Source of the DNA: Aureimonas sp. AU12
GTDB taxonomy: Bacteria; Pseudomonadota; Alphaproteobacteria; Rhizobiales; Rhizobiaceae
Reading direction: 5' to 3'
Length of the DNA: 64,000 bases
Assembly (NCBI RefSeq): GCF_001463705.1
Contig: NZ_BBWH01000026.1
Coordinates: forward strand, 1-64,000
Below the pieces are notes generated by a model. It made no database searches. It was not told the origin of the DNA and worked only from the letters and a program-made list of their open reading frames with translations. Within the stretch, counting starts at the first letter, position 1, and every line of letters starts with the position of its first letter. Below are positions 9,222-18,242 of this stretch, one piece after another. Position numbers and translations under genes: made by a program.

Positions 9222-10411
9222 AGGAAACTCGCGCCGTGCCGGCCGGGATCGAGGCCGAGATGGGCGGCGACGCTCTCGCCGATGTCGGCGAAGGTCGAGC
9301 GCCGGCCGATGTCGCGGGGTGCGATGCCCGGCCCGAAGCCGAGGATGGGCACGCATTCGCGGGTGTGGTCGCTGCCCGGCCAGGTCGGATCGCAGCCGTG
9401 GTCTGCGGTGAGGATCACGAGATCATCGGGGCCAAGCGCCGCTTCGAGTTCGGGCAGGCGGCGATCGAAGGCCTCGAGCGCCGCGGCATAGCCGGGCACG
9501 TCGCGGCGATGGCCGAAGAGCATGTCGAAATCGACGAAATTGGCGAAGACGAGATCGCCGTCGCGGGCGTCGGGGAGGGCGGAGATCATCGCGTCGAACA
9601 GCGCCATGTTGCCGTCGCCCTTGCGCACCTCGCAGATGCCCTGGTGGGCGAAGATGTCGCCGATCTTGCCGATGGCGATGACGCGTCGGCCGGCGGCTAC
9701 GGCGCGGTCGAGCAGCGTCGCTTCCGGCGGCGGCACCGAATAGTCGCGCCGGTTCGCGGTGCGGCGGAAGTTCGCCGCGTCATCGCCCGTGAAGGGCCGC
9801 GCGATGACGCGGCCGATATTCAGCGGGTCGACATGCCGGCGCGCAGCCTCGCAGAGGTCGTGGAGGCGATCGAGCCCGAAATGGGTCTCGTGCGCGGCGA
9901 TCTGCAGGACGCTGTCGGAGGAGGTGTAGAGGATCGGCCGGCCCGTTGCGATGCTCTCCTGCCCAAGCGCGGCGATGATCTCGGTGCCCGACGCATGGCA
10001 GTCGCCGAGGATGCCGGGTAGGCCGGTATCGTCGAGAATGGCGGCGACGAGTTCCGCGGGGAGGGCGGGCACCGTGCGCGGGAAATAGCCCCAGTCGAAC
10101 AGTACCGGCACCCCGGCGATCTCCCAATGGCCCGACGGCGTGTCCTTGCCGCGCGAGACCTCCGCCGCCGAGCCATGGAGGCCGGCTGGTGTCGGCCCCC
10201 CGTCGAGGCCGGCGGACGCGAGGAGGCCCAGACGTTCGAGGTTCGGCAGATGGAGCGGCCCGGCGCGCAAGGCTGCGCTGTCGCCGCGCCCGGCCGCGCA
10301 GGCCGCTCGGATATGGCCGAACGTATCGGCACCGCGATCACCGAATGCTTCGGCATCGGGCGCATGTCCGATGCCGAAGGAATCGAGGACGATGAGAATG
10401 GCGCGGGGCAA
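9218..10411 (-). CDS. deoB: Phosphopentomutase
   Basis: A 397-residue metalloenzyme of the alkaline-phosphatase superfamily that interconverts (deoxy)ribose 1- and 5-phosphates. It starts with a TTG at 10411, preceded by an AAGGAA ribosome binding site, giving [20 protein letters not shown], the invariant N-terminus of DeoB. Metal-binding motifs GADTFGH, the catalytic-Thr region SGHWEIAG, and [17 protein letters not shown] are all present. It is the first gene of the minus-strand salvage group and supplies the substrate of DeoC. The 239 bp upstream (10412-10650) contain no gene and should hold its promoter; I could not assign one firmly. Confidence 0.95.
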   Translation of the reverse strand: MPRAILIVLDSFGIGHAPDAEAFGDRGADTFGHIRAACAAGRGDSAALRAGPLHLPNLERLGLLASAGLDGGPTPAGLHGSAAEVSRGKDTPSGHWEIAGVPVLFDWGYFPRTVPALPAELVAAILDDTGLPGILGDCHASGTEIIAALGQESIATGRPILYTSSDSVLQIAAHETHFGLDRLHDLCEAARRHVDPLNIGRVIARPFTGDDAANFRRTANRRDYSVPPPEATLLDRAVAAGRRVIAIGKIGDIFAHQGICEVRKGDGNMALFDAMISALPDARDGDLVFANFVDFDMLFGHRRDVPGYAAALEAFDRRLPELEAALGPDDLVILTADHGCDPTWPGSDHTRECVPILGFGPGIAPRDIGRRSTFADIGESVAAHLGLDPGRHGASFL

Positions 10412-10650
10412 GCGGACTTCCTTCTGACGACGCCGCGAGAGTTTCGCACGTCTTCTCGCTCGCCTCAAAGCGGTGCTGGGGATTGCGCGCGGTCCGGTCG
10501 TTGATGGTCAGGAAAACCGACGAGACAGGCGTGCCCATACGGCCAAAGCTGCAGCGTGCTCGTGCCTCCCGGCGCGGGACCGGTCAAAGGCCGTTGTCGC
10601 GATCGCTGAAAACGGTGATCCTGGTCACAGTCGCCGCCGCTCGATCCGCC

Positions 10651-11097
10651 TCAGTTGTCGGTCTTGATCATGCCTTCGCGGGCGGCAAACTGGCCGGCGG
10701 CTTGCGCGAACGCTCCGACTTCGTCGCCGATGACGACCTTCGGCTCGCATTGGGGCGCGCAGGCGTAGGTGGTCCGCGCCGCCTGTCGGTAGATCCGAAC
10801 GGAGTGATCCTCGAAGCTCGTGACGATGACGCTGTCATCGAAGACGACATTGCCGCCGGCCCCGATGACGACGACGTTCGTCACCCCGTAGGAGCGCCCG
10901 GTCAGGACGAGCGTTTCGGCATCATGGACGGTCACGTCGACGATCGAGGGATTGCCGATGATGATGGTCTCGGCCGCCTGGGGGATCTTGAGGATGCGGG
11001 CATGATCCACCGCGACCTCCAGCGTGTCGCTTGTGCCGGCTGCGGCCGGTGTAGCGGCGGCGATGAGAAGCAGGGAGAGGAGAAGGGATACGCGCAT
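10651..11097 (-). CDS. Secreted stand-alone secretin N-domain (CpaC-N-like) pilus protein
   Basis: A 148-residue exported protein with an N-terminal signal peptide (RVSLLLSLLLIAAATPAAA) and one domain matching the N-terminal domain of Tad/type II secretins: ARILKIPQAAETIIIGNPSIVDV followed by LVLTGRSYGVTNVVV. The same pattern appears in CpaC of this window (ARTAR...KQIGQTNIFVF). There is no secretin channel domain. A C-terminal region has one cysteine pair (YACAPQCEP). ATG at 11097 is preferred because AAGG lies just upstream; an alternative GTG is at 11103. It is divergent from flp, sharing the CtrA-box promoter region. It probably works in the periplasm with the CpaC channel. Confidence 0.82.
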   Translation of the reverse strand: MRVSLLLSLLLIAAATPAAAGTSDTLEVAVDHARILKIPQAAETIIIGNPSIVDVTVHDAETLVLTGRSYGVTNVVVIGAGGNVVFDDSVIVTSFEDHSVRIYRQAARTTYACAPQCEPKVVIGDEVGAFAQAAGQFAAREGMIKTDN

Positions 11098-11163
11098 GGA
11101 CACCTTGAAACTCCGCCGCTTCCCATATCGGATGGCTCGGCAACAAGGTTTACGCCCGCTGAA

Positions 11164-11178
11164 TTAAAAGATGTTTAA
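11164..11178. promoter_or_regulatory. Perfect CtrA box (TTAA-N7-TTAA)
   Basis: The sequence TTAAAAGATGTTTAA is an exact match to TTAA-N7-TTAA, the binding site of the alphaproteobacterial cell-cycle regulator CtrA. It lies 166 bp before the flp start codon and 67 bp before the divergent secretin-N gene, in an AT-rich stretch that stands out from the GC-rich surroundings. CtrA control of the Flp pilin (pilA) is established in Caulobacter; here it is inferred from the site alone. Confidence 0.7.
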
Positions 11179-11197
11179 ATCAGCGTTTACCGGTTTG

Positions 11198-11212
11198 TTA
11201 AGCTTAAGTTAT
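11198..11212. promoter_or_regulatory. Near-match CtrA box (TTAA-N7-TTAT)
   Basis: TTAAGCTTAAGTTAT lies 19 bp after the perfect CtrA box and has one mismatch in the second half-site. It also contains the palindrome TTAAGCTTAA. Two boxes in tandem suggest cooperative binding before flp. The lower match makes this call weaker. Confidence 0.45.
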
Positions 11213-11343
11213 CGCCGGCGTGCGGTAGTGAAAGCTTAACGATGATTTTTAAGCCGTCGGCAATTCGGCCGCGATACTCCTTTGGCATCCGAACGACGGA
11301 AGACTTGGGTCGTCGGCAGAGTTACCACTCAGGAGATCACCCC

Positions 11344-11526
11344 ATGTTCAAGCTTCTCGCTCGCTTCAAGAAGAACTCCAAGGGCGCGACCGCCATCGAA
11401 TACGGCCTGATCGCCGCGCTCGTCGGCACCGCGATCATCGCCGGCGCCTCGACGCTGGGCACCAAGCTCGGCACCACGTTCTCGACGATCGGCACGACGG
11501 TCGGCACCGCAACGAAGACCCAGTAA
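11344..11526 (+). CDS. flp: Flp-type type IVb pilin
   Basis: A 60-residue prepilin, the major subunit of Tad pili. After a short basic leader (FKLLARFKKNSKG) comes the processing site G/ATAIEYGLIAALVG with the conserved Glu at +5 and Tyr at +6, then a hydrophobic helix and a Thr/Gly-rich tail. An AGGAG ribosome binding site sits 8 bases before the ATG. The CpaA peptidase encoded next would cleave it. The gene is monocistronic-looking: 129 bp separate it from cpaA. The usual high expression fits the dedicated promoter region with CtrA boxes. Confidence 0.95.
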   Translation: MFKLLARFKKNSKGATAIEYGLIAALVGTAIIAGASTLGTKLGTTFSTIGTTVGTATKTQ

Positions 11527-11655
11527 GCTCTTCTTCCGGAAGACTGGCCTCGGTCTAGCCTGTGGTTGTCGTCATGGCGGGTCCTGTGCTCGTCTGGCGG
11601 CAACCGCTGGCGTTTTGGGAACCACCATCGTCTTACCAAAGGACCGGCGTCTGAC

Positions 11656-12177
11656 ATGATCCCTTCGCTGTCACCGCTGCTGCTGCTCGCGTTTCCTCTC
11701 GCGATGTTCGCTGCCATGGCCACGGATCTCACCAGCATGACCATCCCGAACCGGCTCGTGCTCGGGCTGGGCGGGATCTTCGTTCTTTATGCGCTGTCGG
11801 CGGACTGGCAGTGGGATGCTGTCGCGTTTCATCTCGCGGCCGGTCTGGGCGCGCTGGCGGTCGGCATCGGATGTTTCGCCGCCGGCTGGATGGGGGGCGG
11901 GGACGCCAAGCTGATCGCGGCGGTCGCCCTGTGGTTCGGCCTGTCGCCGGATCTGGCAGAGTTCGCACTGCTCTCGTCCGTCTTCGGCGGCGTCCTCACG
12001 CTGGTCGTTCTGCTCGCCCGCACGCTGCTGCGCCCGACGACCGGCCATGGGTCGATCGATCGCCTTCTGGATCGTGCCAACGGCGTGCCCTACGGCGTGG
12101 CCTTGGGCATTGCGGGTCTCGCGACATTCGCCCAGTCGGGCCTGTCGCTTCCCCTTCGAACGATGTTCGACATCTGA
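11656..12177 (+). CDS. cpaA: Prepilin peptidase CpaA/TadV (A24 family)
   Basis: A 173-residue inner-membrane aspartic peptidase with about five hydrophobic segments. Both catalytic aspartate motifs are visible: ATDLTSMTIPNRLV at the cytoplasmic side of the first helix and GWMGGGDAKLIAA (the GxGD motif). It lacks the N-methylase domain of PilD, as expected for Tad peptidases. It should remove the leader of the adjacent Flp pilin. The start is the ATG at 11656; the upstream open frame is the flp-cpaA intergenic space. It is the first gene of the cpa series. Confidence 0.93.
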   Translation: MIPSLSPLLLLAFPLAMFAAMATDLTSMTIPNRLVLGLGGIFVLYALSADWQWDAVAFHLAAGLGALAVGIGCFAAGWMGGGDAKLIAAVALWFGLSPDLAEFALLSSVFGGVLTLVVLLARTLLRPTTGHGSIDRLLDRANGVPYGVALGIAGLATFAQSGLSLPLRTMFDI

Positions 12178-12221
12178 TGATTGCCAGAGTCTGACGAATT
12201 CCAACCATCGTCAGCATTCCG

Positions 12222-12236
12222 TTAACCATGCCTTGA
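12222..12236. promoter_or_regulatory. CtrA-like site before cpaB
   Basis: TTAACCATGCCTTGA begins with TTAACCAT, a known CtrA half-site form, and fits TTAA-N7-TTGA with one mismatch. It lies in the 122-bp cpaA-cpaB gap, 64 bp before the cpaB start, suggesting a second promoter for the cpaB-tadC operon. This is inferred from the motif only. A short GC hairpin (CGGGG/CCCCG near 12244-12260) follows. Confidence 0.4.
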
Positions 12237-12299
12237 GGGTTTGCGGGGGATAAAGCCCCGTCGGGTCCATGGCGGACCTCCTCTGGCAGGGGTTTGGGA

Positions 12300-13127
12300 A
12301 TGCGGATCGCGCGGGTGGCAATCTTCGGCGTCGCGGCGGTGGCCGCGGTCGGCGCCAGCCTTCTGGCGCTGAACCTGGCGGCTCCGCCGCCGCCCGAACC
12401 CATCATCATCACCGCCCAGCCGGCCGAACCGCCGATCAGGCTCGTCGATGTCCTTGTCGCGTCGACGGACATCGCGATGGGCGCTCGCGTCGATGACGGA
12501 CTCGACTGGATGAAGTGGCCGGAAGACGGCGCATCGGCGACGCTGCTGCGCCGTGATGCCCGCCCCGATGCGATCAACGAGCTCAAGGGCTCGATCGCCC
12601 GCCAGAGCTTCTTCGCCGGCGAACCGATCCGCGAAGCCAAGCTGATCAAGTCCGACCACGGCTTCATGTCCGCGATCCTGCCGACCGGCAAGCGCGCCAT
12701 CGCCGTGCAGATCGCCGCCGACACCTCGGCCGGCGGTTTCGTCCTGCCCAACGATCATGTCGACGTCATCATGTCCCGCGAGCGGCCGGCCGTCGGCAAC
12801 TCGCAGCCAGCCGGCTTCGTCACCGAGACCGTCCTCAAGAACCTGCGGGTCCTCGCGATCGATCAGGCCATCGAGGAGAAGGACGGGGAGCGCGTCGTGG
12901 TCGGCTCGACCGCGACGCTCGAGGTCGACCCCGCGCAGGCCGAGGCGCTGACGGCCGCCCAGCGCATGACCGACAAGCTGGTCCTGTCGCTGCGCTCGCT
13001 GTCGGACTCGGTGCCGGGTTCGCCGGGCTACGCAGCCTTCCTGCTGGAGCAGGCCAACGCGCCGACGGATACCAAGATCCGGCTCGTTCGCTACGGCAAG
13101 TCCACCGACATCACCACGAGGAACTGA
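12300..13127 (+). CDS. cpaB: Flp pilus assembly protein CpaB/RcpC
   Basis: A 275-residue periplasmic protein with an N-terminal membrane anchor or signal (RVAIFGVAAVAAVGASLLAL) and a SAF-type domain (VDVLVASTDIAMGARVDDG), followed by the CpaB/RcpC region (AIAVQIAADTSAGGFVLPNDHVDV). It is thought to help the secretin assemble or connect it to peptidoglycan. The ATG at 12300 follows a G-rich ribosome binding site. It begins a tight run, with cpaC starting 3 bp after its stop. Confidence 0.93.
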   Translation: MRIARVAIFGVAAVAAVGASLLALNLAAPPPPEPIIITAQPAEPPIRLVDVLVASTDIAMGARVDDGLDWMKWPEDGASATLLRRDARPDAINELKGSIARQSFFAGEPIREAKLIKSDHGFMSAILPTGKRAIAVQIAADTSAGGFVLPNDHVDVIMSRERPAVGNSQPAGFVTETVLKNLRVLAIDQAIEEKDGERVVVGSTATLEVDPAQAEALTAAQRMTDKLVLSLRSLSDSVPGSPGYAAFLLEQANAPTDTKIRLVRYGKSTDITTRN

Positions 13128-13130
13128 CGG

Positions 13131-14747
13131 ATGGCCCTTCGCAACCGTTCCGGCCTTCTGCGCTCCGTCGCCCGGCCATTCCTGAACGCGACGCTTGTCG
13201 TCGCGACGATCGCCAGCCCCCTGGCGGCCGGCGTCGCGCACGCCGAGGATCCGGTCATCCGGGTCAGCCGCACCAACCAGACCATCGGGCTCGGGCTCAA
13301 CAAGTCGAAGGTCATCGACCTGCCGCGCGATGCCCATGACATCATCGTCTCCAACCCGCAGGTGGCCGATGCCGTGACGCGCACGGCGCGCCGCATCTAC
13401 ATCTTCGGCAAGCAGATCGGCCAGACCAACATCTTTGTCTTCGATGCCGCCGGTCGCGAGATCGCGGTCCTCGATCTGAAGATCGAGCGCGACATCGCCG
13501 GTCTTGCCTCGACGATCCGCAAGTACATCCCGACCGCCGACGTCAAGGCCGAGATGCTCAACGACAACGTCATCCTGACGGGGACGGTCGAGAACGCGCA
13601 GGATGCCAAGCGGGCAGAGGATCTCGCGACCATCTTCGTCACGGGCGGCGAGGGCACCACCGGCCAGTACATCCAGACGGCAACCTCCGGCAGTTCGTCG
13701 GCGGCCGGCGGCGTCGCGATCGGCGGCGTGTCGCAGGCGCAGGAGCAGCGGCGGGTCAGCCAGATCGTCAACCTCCTGCAGATCCAAGGCGAAGATCAAG
13801 TGACGCTGAAGGTCACCGTCGCAGAAGTGCAGCGCTCGGTGGTCAAGCAGCTCGGACTCGATGGTCTCGTCAAGGGCACGATCGACGGTGTCTCCTTTGC
13901 GGCGGCGACCGACAATCCGTTCGGTCTCGGCAAGGCGATCGCGGAGGCCGGCGCCGACTTCACGAACCTGTCAGGTGCCAACGATCTTAACGGCGTCTCG
14001 GGCCAACTCCGGGCACTCGAGCAGGCCGGCGTCATGCGTACCCTGGCCGAACCGAGCCTGACGGCAATCTCCGGCGAGAGCGCCTCTTTCAAGGTCGGCG
14101 GCGAGTTCTCGATCGCAAGCGGTAAGGAGGAGAAGGCGCAAACATCGACGCCGATCCTCAACGCGGCCGGTCAGATCGTCGGCTACGACACGACGCCTGC
14201 GAGCGTCGGCTATGAGCATGAGAAGATCGACTACGGCATCGGTCTCGACTTCACGCCCGTCGTCCTGTCGCCCGGCCGCATCAGCCTGAAGATCCGCACC
14301 AGCGTTTCAGAGCCGACCTTCGAGACGCCGTTCAACATTCCGAAGGGCGTCGGAGCCGGCATGAACATCATTGGCATCCGCAAGCGATTGGCCGATACGA
14401 CCGTCGAACTGCCGTCGGGCGGTTCGCTGGTGATCGCGGGTCTGGTGCGCGATGAGGTCCGTCAGGTCATCTCCGGCTTCCCCGGCCTCTCGAAGGTCCC
14501 AATCCTCGGGACGCTGTTCCGCTCGCGCGACTTCCAGCGCTACGAGACCGAGCTCGTGGTCATCGTCACGCCCTATCTCGTGCGCCCTGTCGCGAGGCAG
14601 GATCTGGCACGGCCGGACGACAACCTGAATTTTACCTCCGACGGCGCCGGCAATTTCCTCGGCCGCATCAACCGCGTCTACGGCGCCGCCGAGACCGCTC
14701 CTCCCTCCGGCCGGTATCACGGCACTGTCGGGTACATCTACAAATGA
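13131..14747 (+). CDS. cpaC: Tad pilus outer-membrane secretin CpaC/RcpA
   Basis: A 538-residue outer-membrane channel subunit. It has a signal peptide, an N-terminal pilus-assembly domain (KSKVIDLPRDAHDIIVSNPQ begins it), a BON-like segment (VKAEMLNDNVILTGTVENA), and the C-terminal secretin domain with the signature LPSGGSLVIAGLVRDEV and VPILGTLFRSRDFQRYETEL, ending in VVIVTPYLVRP. The length is standard. It overlaps cpaD by 4 bp. The channel would let the Flp filament exit the cell. Confidence 0.96.
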   Translation: MALRNRSGLLRSVARPFLNATLVVATIASPLAAGVAHAEDPVIRVSRTNQTIGLGLNKSKVIDLPRDAHDIIVSNPQVADAVTRTARRIYIFGKQIGQTNIFVFDAAGREIAVLDLKIERDIAGLASTIRKYIPTADVKAEMLNDNVILTGTVENAQDAKRAEDLATIFVTGGEGTTGQYIQTATSGSSSAAGGVAIGGVSQAQEQRRVSQIVNLLQIQGEDQVTLKVTVAEVQRSVVKQLGLDGLVKGTIDGVSFAAATDNPFGLGKAIAEAGADFTNLSGANDLNGVSGQLRALEQAGVMRTLAEPSLTAISGESASFKVGGEFSIASGKEEKAQTSTPILNAAGQIVGYDTTPASVGYEHEKIDYGIGLDFTPVVLSPGRISLKIRTSVSEPTFETPFNIPKGVGAGMNIIGIRKRLADTTVELPSGGSLVIAGLVRDEVRQVISGFPGLSKVPILGTLFRSRDFQRYETELVVIVTPYLVRPVARQDLARPDDNLNFTSDGAGNFLGRINRVYGAAETAPPSGRYHGTVGYIYK

Positions 14748-15448
14748 GCGCGCAGACGGGCTACTTCTCCCCTTGCTTCACCGTCCTGGCCGCCCTGCTC
14801 CTGGCGGGAACGGCAGGCCTCGGCGGCTGCGCCACGCCGCCCGAAACCGTCGGCACCGTTCCCGACGACTACCGCACGCGCCATCCGATCACCGTGCGCG
14901 AGGCGACGCGCGACCTCGACATCTTCGTGGCCTCCTCCGACACGCGGCTGACGCTGCCCGACGAGACCCGCGTCGAAGAGTTCACGACGCGCTTTCGCGC
15001 TTCGCGAGCCGCCGTCATCCGGGTTCAACTGCCCTCGGGCACGTCGAACGGCGCCGCTGCCCGGCTTGTCGCCGACAACATCGTGAAGGTGCTGGCGCGC
15101 CACGGCGTGCCCCGCTCGCGCGTTGTTGTCACGCCCTATCAGGCGGCGAGCCTTGCCGACGCGCCGCCGGTGCGCTTGTCCTACAATGCCGTCGTCGCGG
15201 AGGTGGAGCCCTGCGGGCGCTGGCCCGAGGATCTCGGCAACACCGACCAGAACCGCAACTACTACAATTTCGGCTGCGCCTCGCAGAGCAATCTCGCGGC
15301 CCAGATCTCCGATCCGCGCGATCTCCTCGGGCCCCGCGGCATGAGCGAGATCGATGCCGAGCGCCGCACGACCGTCATCGGTGACTATCGGACGGGCGCG
15401 AACACGGCATCGGATCGCCCGCGCACCGAATCCAACTACGAATGGTAG
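14744..15448 (+). CDS. cpaD: Tad pilus lipoprotein CpaD/RcpB
   Basis: A 234-residue lipoprotein with a hydrophobic leader and lipobox (LGGCATPPE, Cys near residue 28). The family region runs from YRTRHPITVREATRDLDIFV to CGRWPEDLGNTDQNRNYYNF, the latter a hallmark of CpaD. It is likely anchored in the outer membrane next to the secretin. It overlaps cpaC by 4 bp. The end of the gene runs close to the start of cpaE, whose earliest possible ATG lies inside this gene. Confidence 0.93.
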   Translation: MSAQTGYFSPCFTVLAALLLAGTAGLGGCATPPETVGTVPDDYRTRHPITVREATRDLDIFVASSDTRLTLPDETRVEEFTTRFRASRAAVIRVQLPSGTSNGAAARLVADNIVKVLARHGVPRSRVVVTPYQAASLADAPPVRLSYNAVVAEVEPCGRWPEDLGNTDQNRNYYNFGCASQSNLAAQISDPRDLLGPRGMSEIDAERRTTVIGDYRTGANTASDRPRTESNYEW

Positions 15449-15459
15449 GGACCGGACCG

Positions 15460-16734
15460 ATGATCGAAGCTCCCGACGGCGACGGCGCCTACCACCCGAG
15501 CGACAGCGACATGCGCTCCCGCCTCGATGCCCTGCGCCCCATTCCGCGCATCACGGTCCAGGCCTTCTGCGAGACCGCCGAGGTGGCCGCCGCCATCGAG
15601 GCGGCAGCCGCCGACCGGCGCATGGTGAAGGCGCATGTGCGCGTCAACACCGGCGGCATCCGGGCTGCCGTCGAGCATTACAGTGCAGCGCCGACGCCCA
15701 ACCTCGTGATCCTCGAGTCGAAATACCCGCCGGCCGAACTCCTCCTGGAACTGGAGTCGCTTGCCGACGTCTGCGATCCCGGCTCGAAGGTCGTGGTGGT
15801 CGGACACTACAACGACGTCTCGCTCTATCGCGAGCTGACCCGGCGCGGCATTTCGGAATATGTGGTGGCGCCGGTGCATCTGGCCGACGTGATCGCCATC
15901 GTCTCGCAGCTCTTCGTCGCCGAAGGCGTCGAGCCGCTCGGTCGCTCGCTCGCCTTCATCGGCGCCAAGGGCGGCGTCGGTTCCTCGACCATCGCCCACA
16001 ACGTCGCCTGGTCGATCTCGAAGCTCTTTGCCAGCGACGTGCTGCTGGCCGATCTCGACCTGCCCTTCGGCACCGCCAACATCAATTTCGACAAGGACCC
16101 CGCGCAGGGGATCGCCGAGGCCGTCTTCTCCGCCGATCGCCTCGACGACGTTTTCCTCGACCGCCTGCTCGCCAAGTGCGCCGACCATCTGACGTTGCTG
16201 GCGGCGCCCTCGGTGCTCGATCGCACCTACGACTTCGAGCCGGAGGCCTTCTCGGCACTCATCGAGGCCGCCCAGCGCGGCACGCCTTGCGTCGTGCTCG
16301 ACGTGCCGCATGGCTGGAACGACTGGACGCGCTCGGTGCTGCAGCAGGCCGACGAGGTTGTGGTGGTAGCGAGCCCGGACCTGGCGAACCTTCGCAACGC
16401 CAAGAACCTCATCGACACGCTGCGCAAGGCGCGGCCGAACGATCCGCCGCCGCGTCTCGTCCTCAATCAGGTCGGCATGGCCAAGCGTCCCGAGATCGAC
16501 GTCGCCGAATTCGCCGAACCGCTCGGCGTCGAGGCCTTGGCGACGATCGCCTTCGATCCGCATGCCTTCGGCACCGCCGCCAACAACGGGCGGATGATCG
16601 CCGAAGGCGATGCCAAGCATGCCGCGGCTCTCGCCTTCGGAGAGATCGCCCATGCGCTGACCGGGCGCAACCCGGCCAAGCGCCTTGCCAAGCCAGCCAA
16701 GGGCGGACTTCGCGCCTTCATGCGTCGCCGTTGA
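15460..16734 (+). CDS. cpaE: Tad pilus localisation ATPase CpaE/TadZ
   Basis: A 424-residue cytoplasmic protein with an N-terminal receiver-like pseudo-domain and a C-terminal MinD/ParA-type ATPase domain. The deviant Walker A is KGGVGSST (near residue 172), followed by LLADLDLPFGTANINFD. It places the pilus machine at the cell pole in relatives. ATG at 15460 is preferred because AGGGA lies upstream outside cpaD; an in-frame ATG at 15442 would overlap cpaD and lacks a site. The gap to cpaF is 38 bp. Confidence 0.93.
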   Translation: MIEAPDGDGAYHPSDSDMRSRLDALRPIPRITVQAFCETAEVAAAIEAAAADRRMVKAHVRVNTGGIRAAVEHYSAAPTPNLVILESKYPPAELLLELESLADVCDPGSKVVVVGHYNDVSLYRELTRRGISEYVVAPVHLADVIAIVSQLFVAEGVEPLGRSLAFIGAKGGVGSSTIAHNVAWSISKLFASDVLLADLDLPFGTANINFDKDPAQGIAEAVFSADRLDDVFLDRLLAKCADHLTLLAAPSVLDRTYDFEPEAFSALIEAAQRGTPCVVLDVPHGWNDWTRSVLQQADEVVVVASPDLANLRNAKNLIDTLRKARPNDPPPRLVLNQVGMAKRPEIDVAEFAEPLGVEALATIAFDPHAFGTAANNGRMIAEGDAKHAAALAFGEIAHALTGRNPAKRLAKPAKGGLRAFMRRR

Positions 16735-16772
16735 ACCGGCGGCCTCTCCCATCATGACGAGGTCCGGGTTCG

Positions 16773-18242
16773 ATGTTCGGTAAACGCGGCAACGAGGGCG
16801 CTGTCACCAGCCCCAAGGCGATTCCCATCCCTGCTCCCATGCGGTCGGCCCCGGTCGCGGTCGCCGCGACCGTCGCTGCGCCCGTCTCTGCCGCCGTCTC
16901 GCGGGTCGCCAGAGAGGAGGCGCCGCCCCCGGTCGCCGTGCGGACACGCCCGGAAAGCTACTACGAGACCAAGAGCAAGGTCTTCGGCGCGCTGATCGAC
17001 ACGATCGACCTGTCGCAACTCGCACGTCTTGAGACCGAGATGGCGCGCGAGGAAATCCGCGACATCGTCAACGACATCATCGCCATCAAGAACTTCGCGA
17101 TGACGATCGCCGAGCAGGAGGACCTGCTCGCCGACATTTGCAACGACGTCCTCGGCTACGGGCCGCTCGAGCCGCTGCTGGTGCGCGACGACATCGCTGA
17201 CATCATGGTCAACGGCGCCAAGCAGACCTTCATCGAGGTGAACGGCAAGGTCATCGAGGCGGGCGTTCGCTTTCGTGATAACCAGCAGCTTCTCAACATC
17301 TGCCAGCGCATCGTCAGCCAGGTCGGCCGCCGCGTCGACGAAAGCTCGCCGATCTGCGACGCGCGTCTGCCCGACGGCTCGCGCGTCAACGTCATCGCGC
17401 CGCCGCTCGCGATCGACGGCACCGTCCTCACCATCCGAAAGTTCAAGAAGGACAAGCTGACCCTGCCGCAGCTCGTCGAGTTCGGCGCGATCTCGCCGGA
17501 GGGGGCGACGATCCTCGAGATCATCGGCCGCGTGCGCTGCAACGTCGTGATCTCCGGCGGCACCGGCTCGGGCAAGACGACGCTCCTCAATTGCCTGACG
17601 CGCTACATCGACGAGGACGAGCGCATCATTACCTGCGAGGACTCGGCCGAGCTTCAACTGCAGCAGCCCCATGTCGTGCGTCTGGAAACCCGTCCGCCCA
17701 ACATCGAGGGCGAGGGCGAGATCACGATGCGCGATCTCGTCAAGAACTGCCTGCGCATGCGTCCCGAACGCATCATCGTCGGCGAGGTTCGCGGACCCGA
17801 GGTCTTCGACCTCTTGCAGGCGATGAACACCGGCCACGACGGCTCGATGGGCACGATCCACGCCAACTCGCCGCGCGAATGCCTCAACCGCATGGAGGCG
17901 ATGATCGCGATGGGCGGCTTCACGCTGCCCGCCCGCACGGTGAAGGAGATCATCGTCGGGTCCGTCGACGTCATCGTCCAGGCCGCCCGCCTGCGCGACG
18001 GCTCGCGCCGCATCACCCACATTACCGAGGTGATCGGGATGGAGGGCGACGTGATCATCACGCAGGACCTCTTCCTCTACGACATTCTCGGCGAGGACTC
18101 GCGCGGGCGCCTCGTCGGCCGTCATCGCGCCACCGGCATCGGGCGTCCCGCCTTCTGGGACCGGGCCCGCTACTACAACGAGGAGCAGCGCCTCGCGCGC
18201 GCGCTTGACGCCGCCAATATCGGCGAGGAGGCACGGGCGTGA
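16773..18242 (+). CDS. cpaF: Tad pilus assembly ATPase CpaF/TadA
   Basis: A 489-residue hexameric secretion ATPase that drives pilus extension, and in some Tad systems retraction. The N-terminal 60 residues are Ala/Val/Pro-rich and variable. Then come the conserved N2 domain ([20 protein letters not shown]), Walker A ([12 protein letters not shown]), Asp/Walker box ([10 protein letters not shown]), Walker B ([15 protein letters not shown]) and the His box ([13 protein letters not shown]). All catalytic motifs are intact. It overlaps tadB by 4 bp, tying the ATPase to its membrane platform. Confidence 0.97.
   Translation: MFGKRGNEGAVTSPKAIPIPAPMRSAPVAVAATVAAPVSAAVSRVAREEAPPPVAVRTRPESYYETKSKVFGALIDTIDLSQLARLETEMAREEIRDIVNDIIAIKNFAMTIAEQEDLLADICNDVLGYGPLEPLLVRDDIADIMVNGAKQTFIEVNGKVIEAGVRFRDNQQLLNICQRIVSQVGRRVDESSPICDARLPDGSRVNVIAPPLAIDGTVLTIRKFKKDKLTLPQLVEFGAISPEGATILEIIGRVRCNVVISGGTGSGKTTLLNCLTRYIDEDERIITCEDSAELQLQQPHVVRLETRPPNIEGEGEITMRDLVKNCLRMRPERIIVGEVRGPEVFDLLQAMNTGHDGSMGTIHANSPRECLNRMEAMIAMGGFTLPARTVKEIIVGSVDVIVQAARLRDGSRRITHITEVIGMEGDVIITQDLFLYDILGEDSRGRLVGRHRATGIGRPAFWDRARYYNEEQRLARALDAANIGEEARA

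Noticed and set aside
7218-9491. 757-codon plus-strand frame opposite upp and add
   Set aside because: Both minus-strand genes have complete active-site motifs; the plus frame has low-complexity charged sequence.
12222-13799. 525-codon minus-strand frame opposite cpaB and cpaC
   Set aside because: Antisense shadow of conserved pilus genes.
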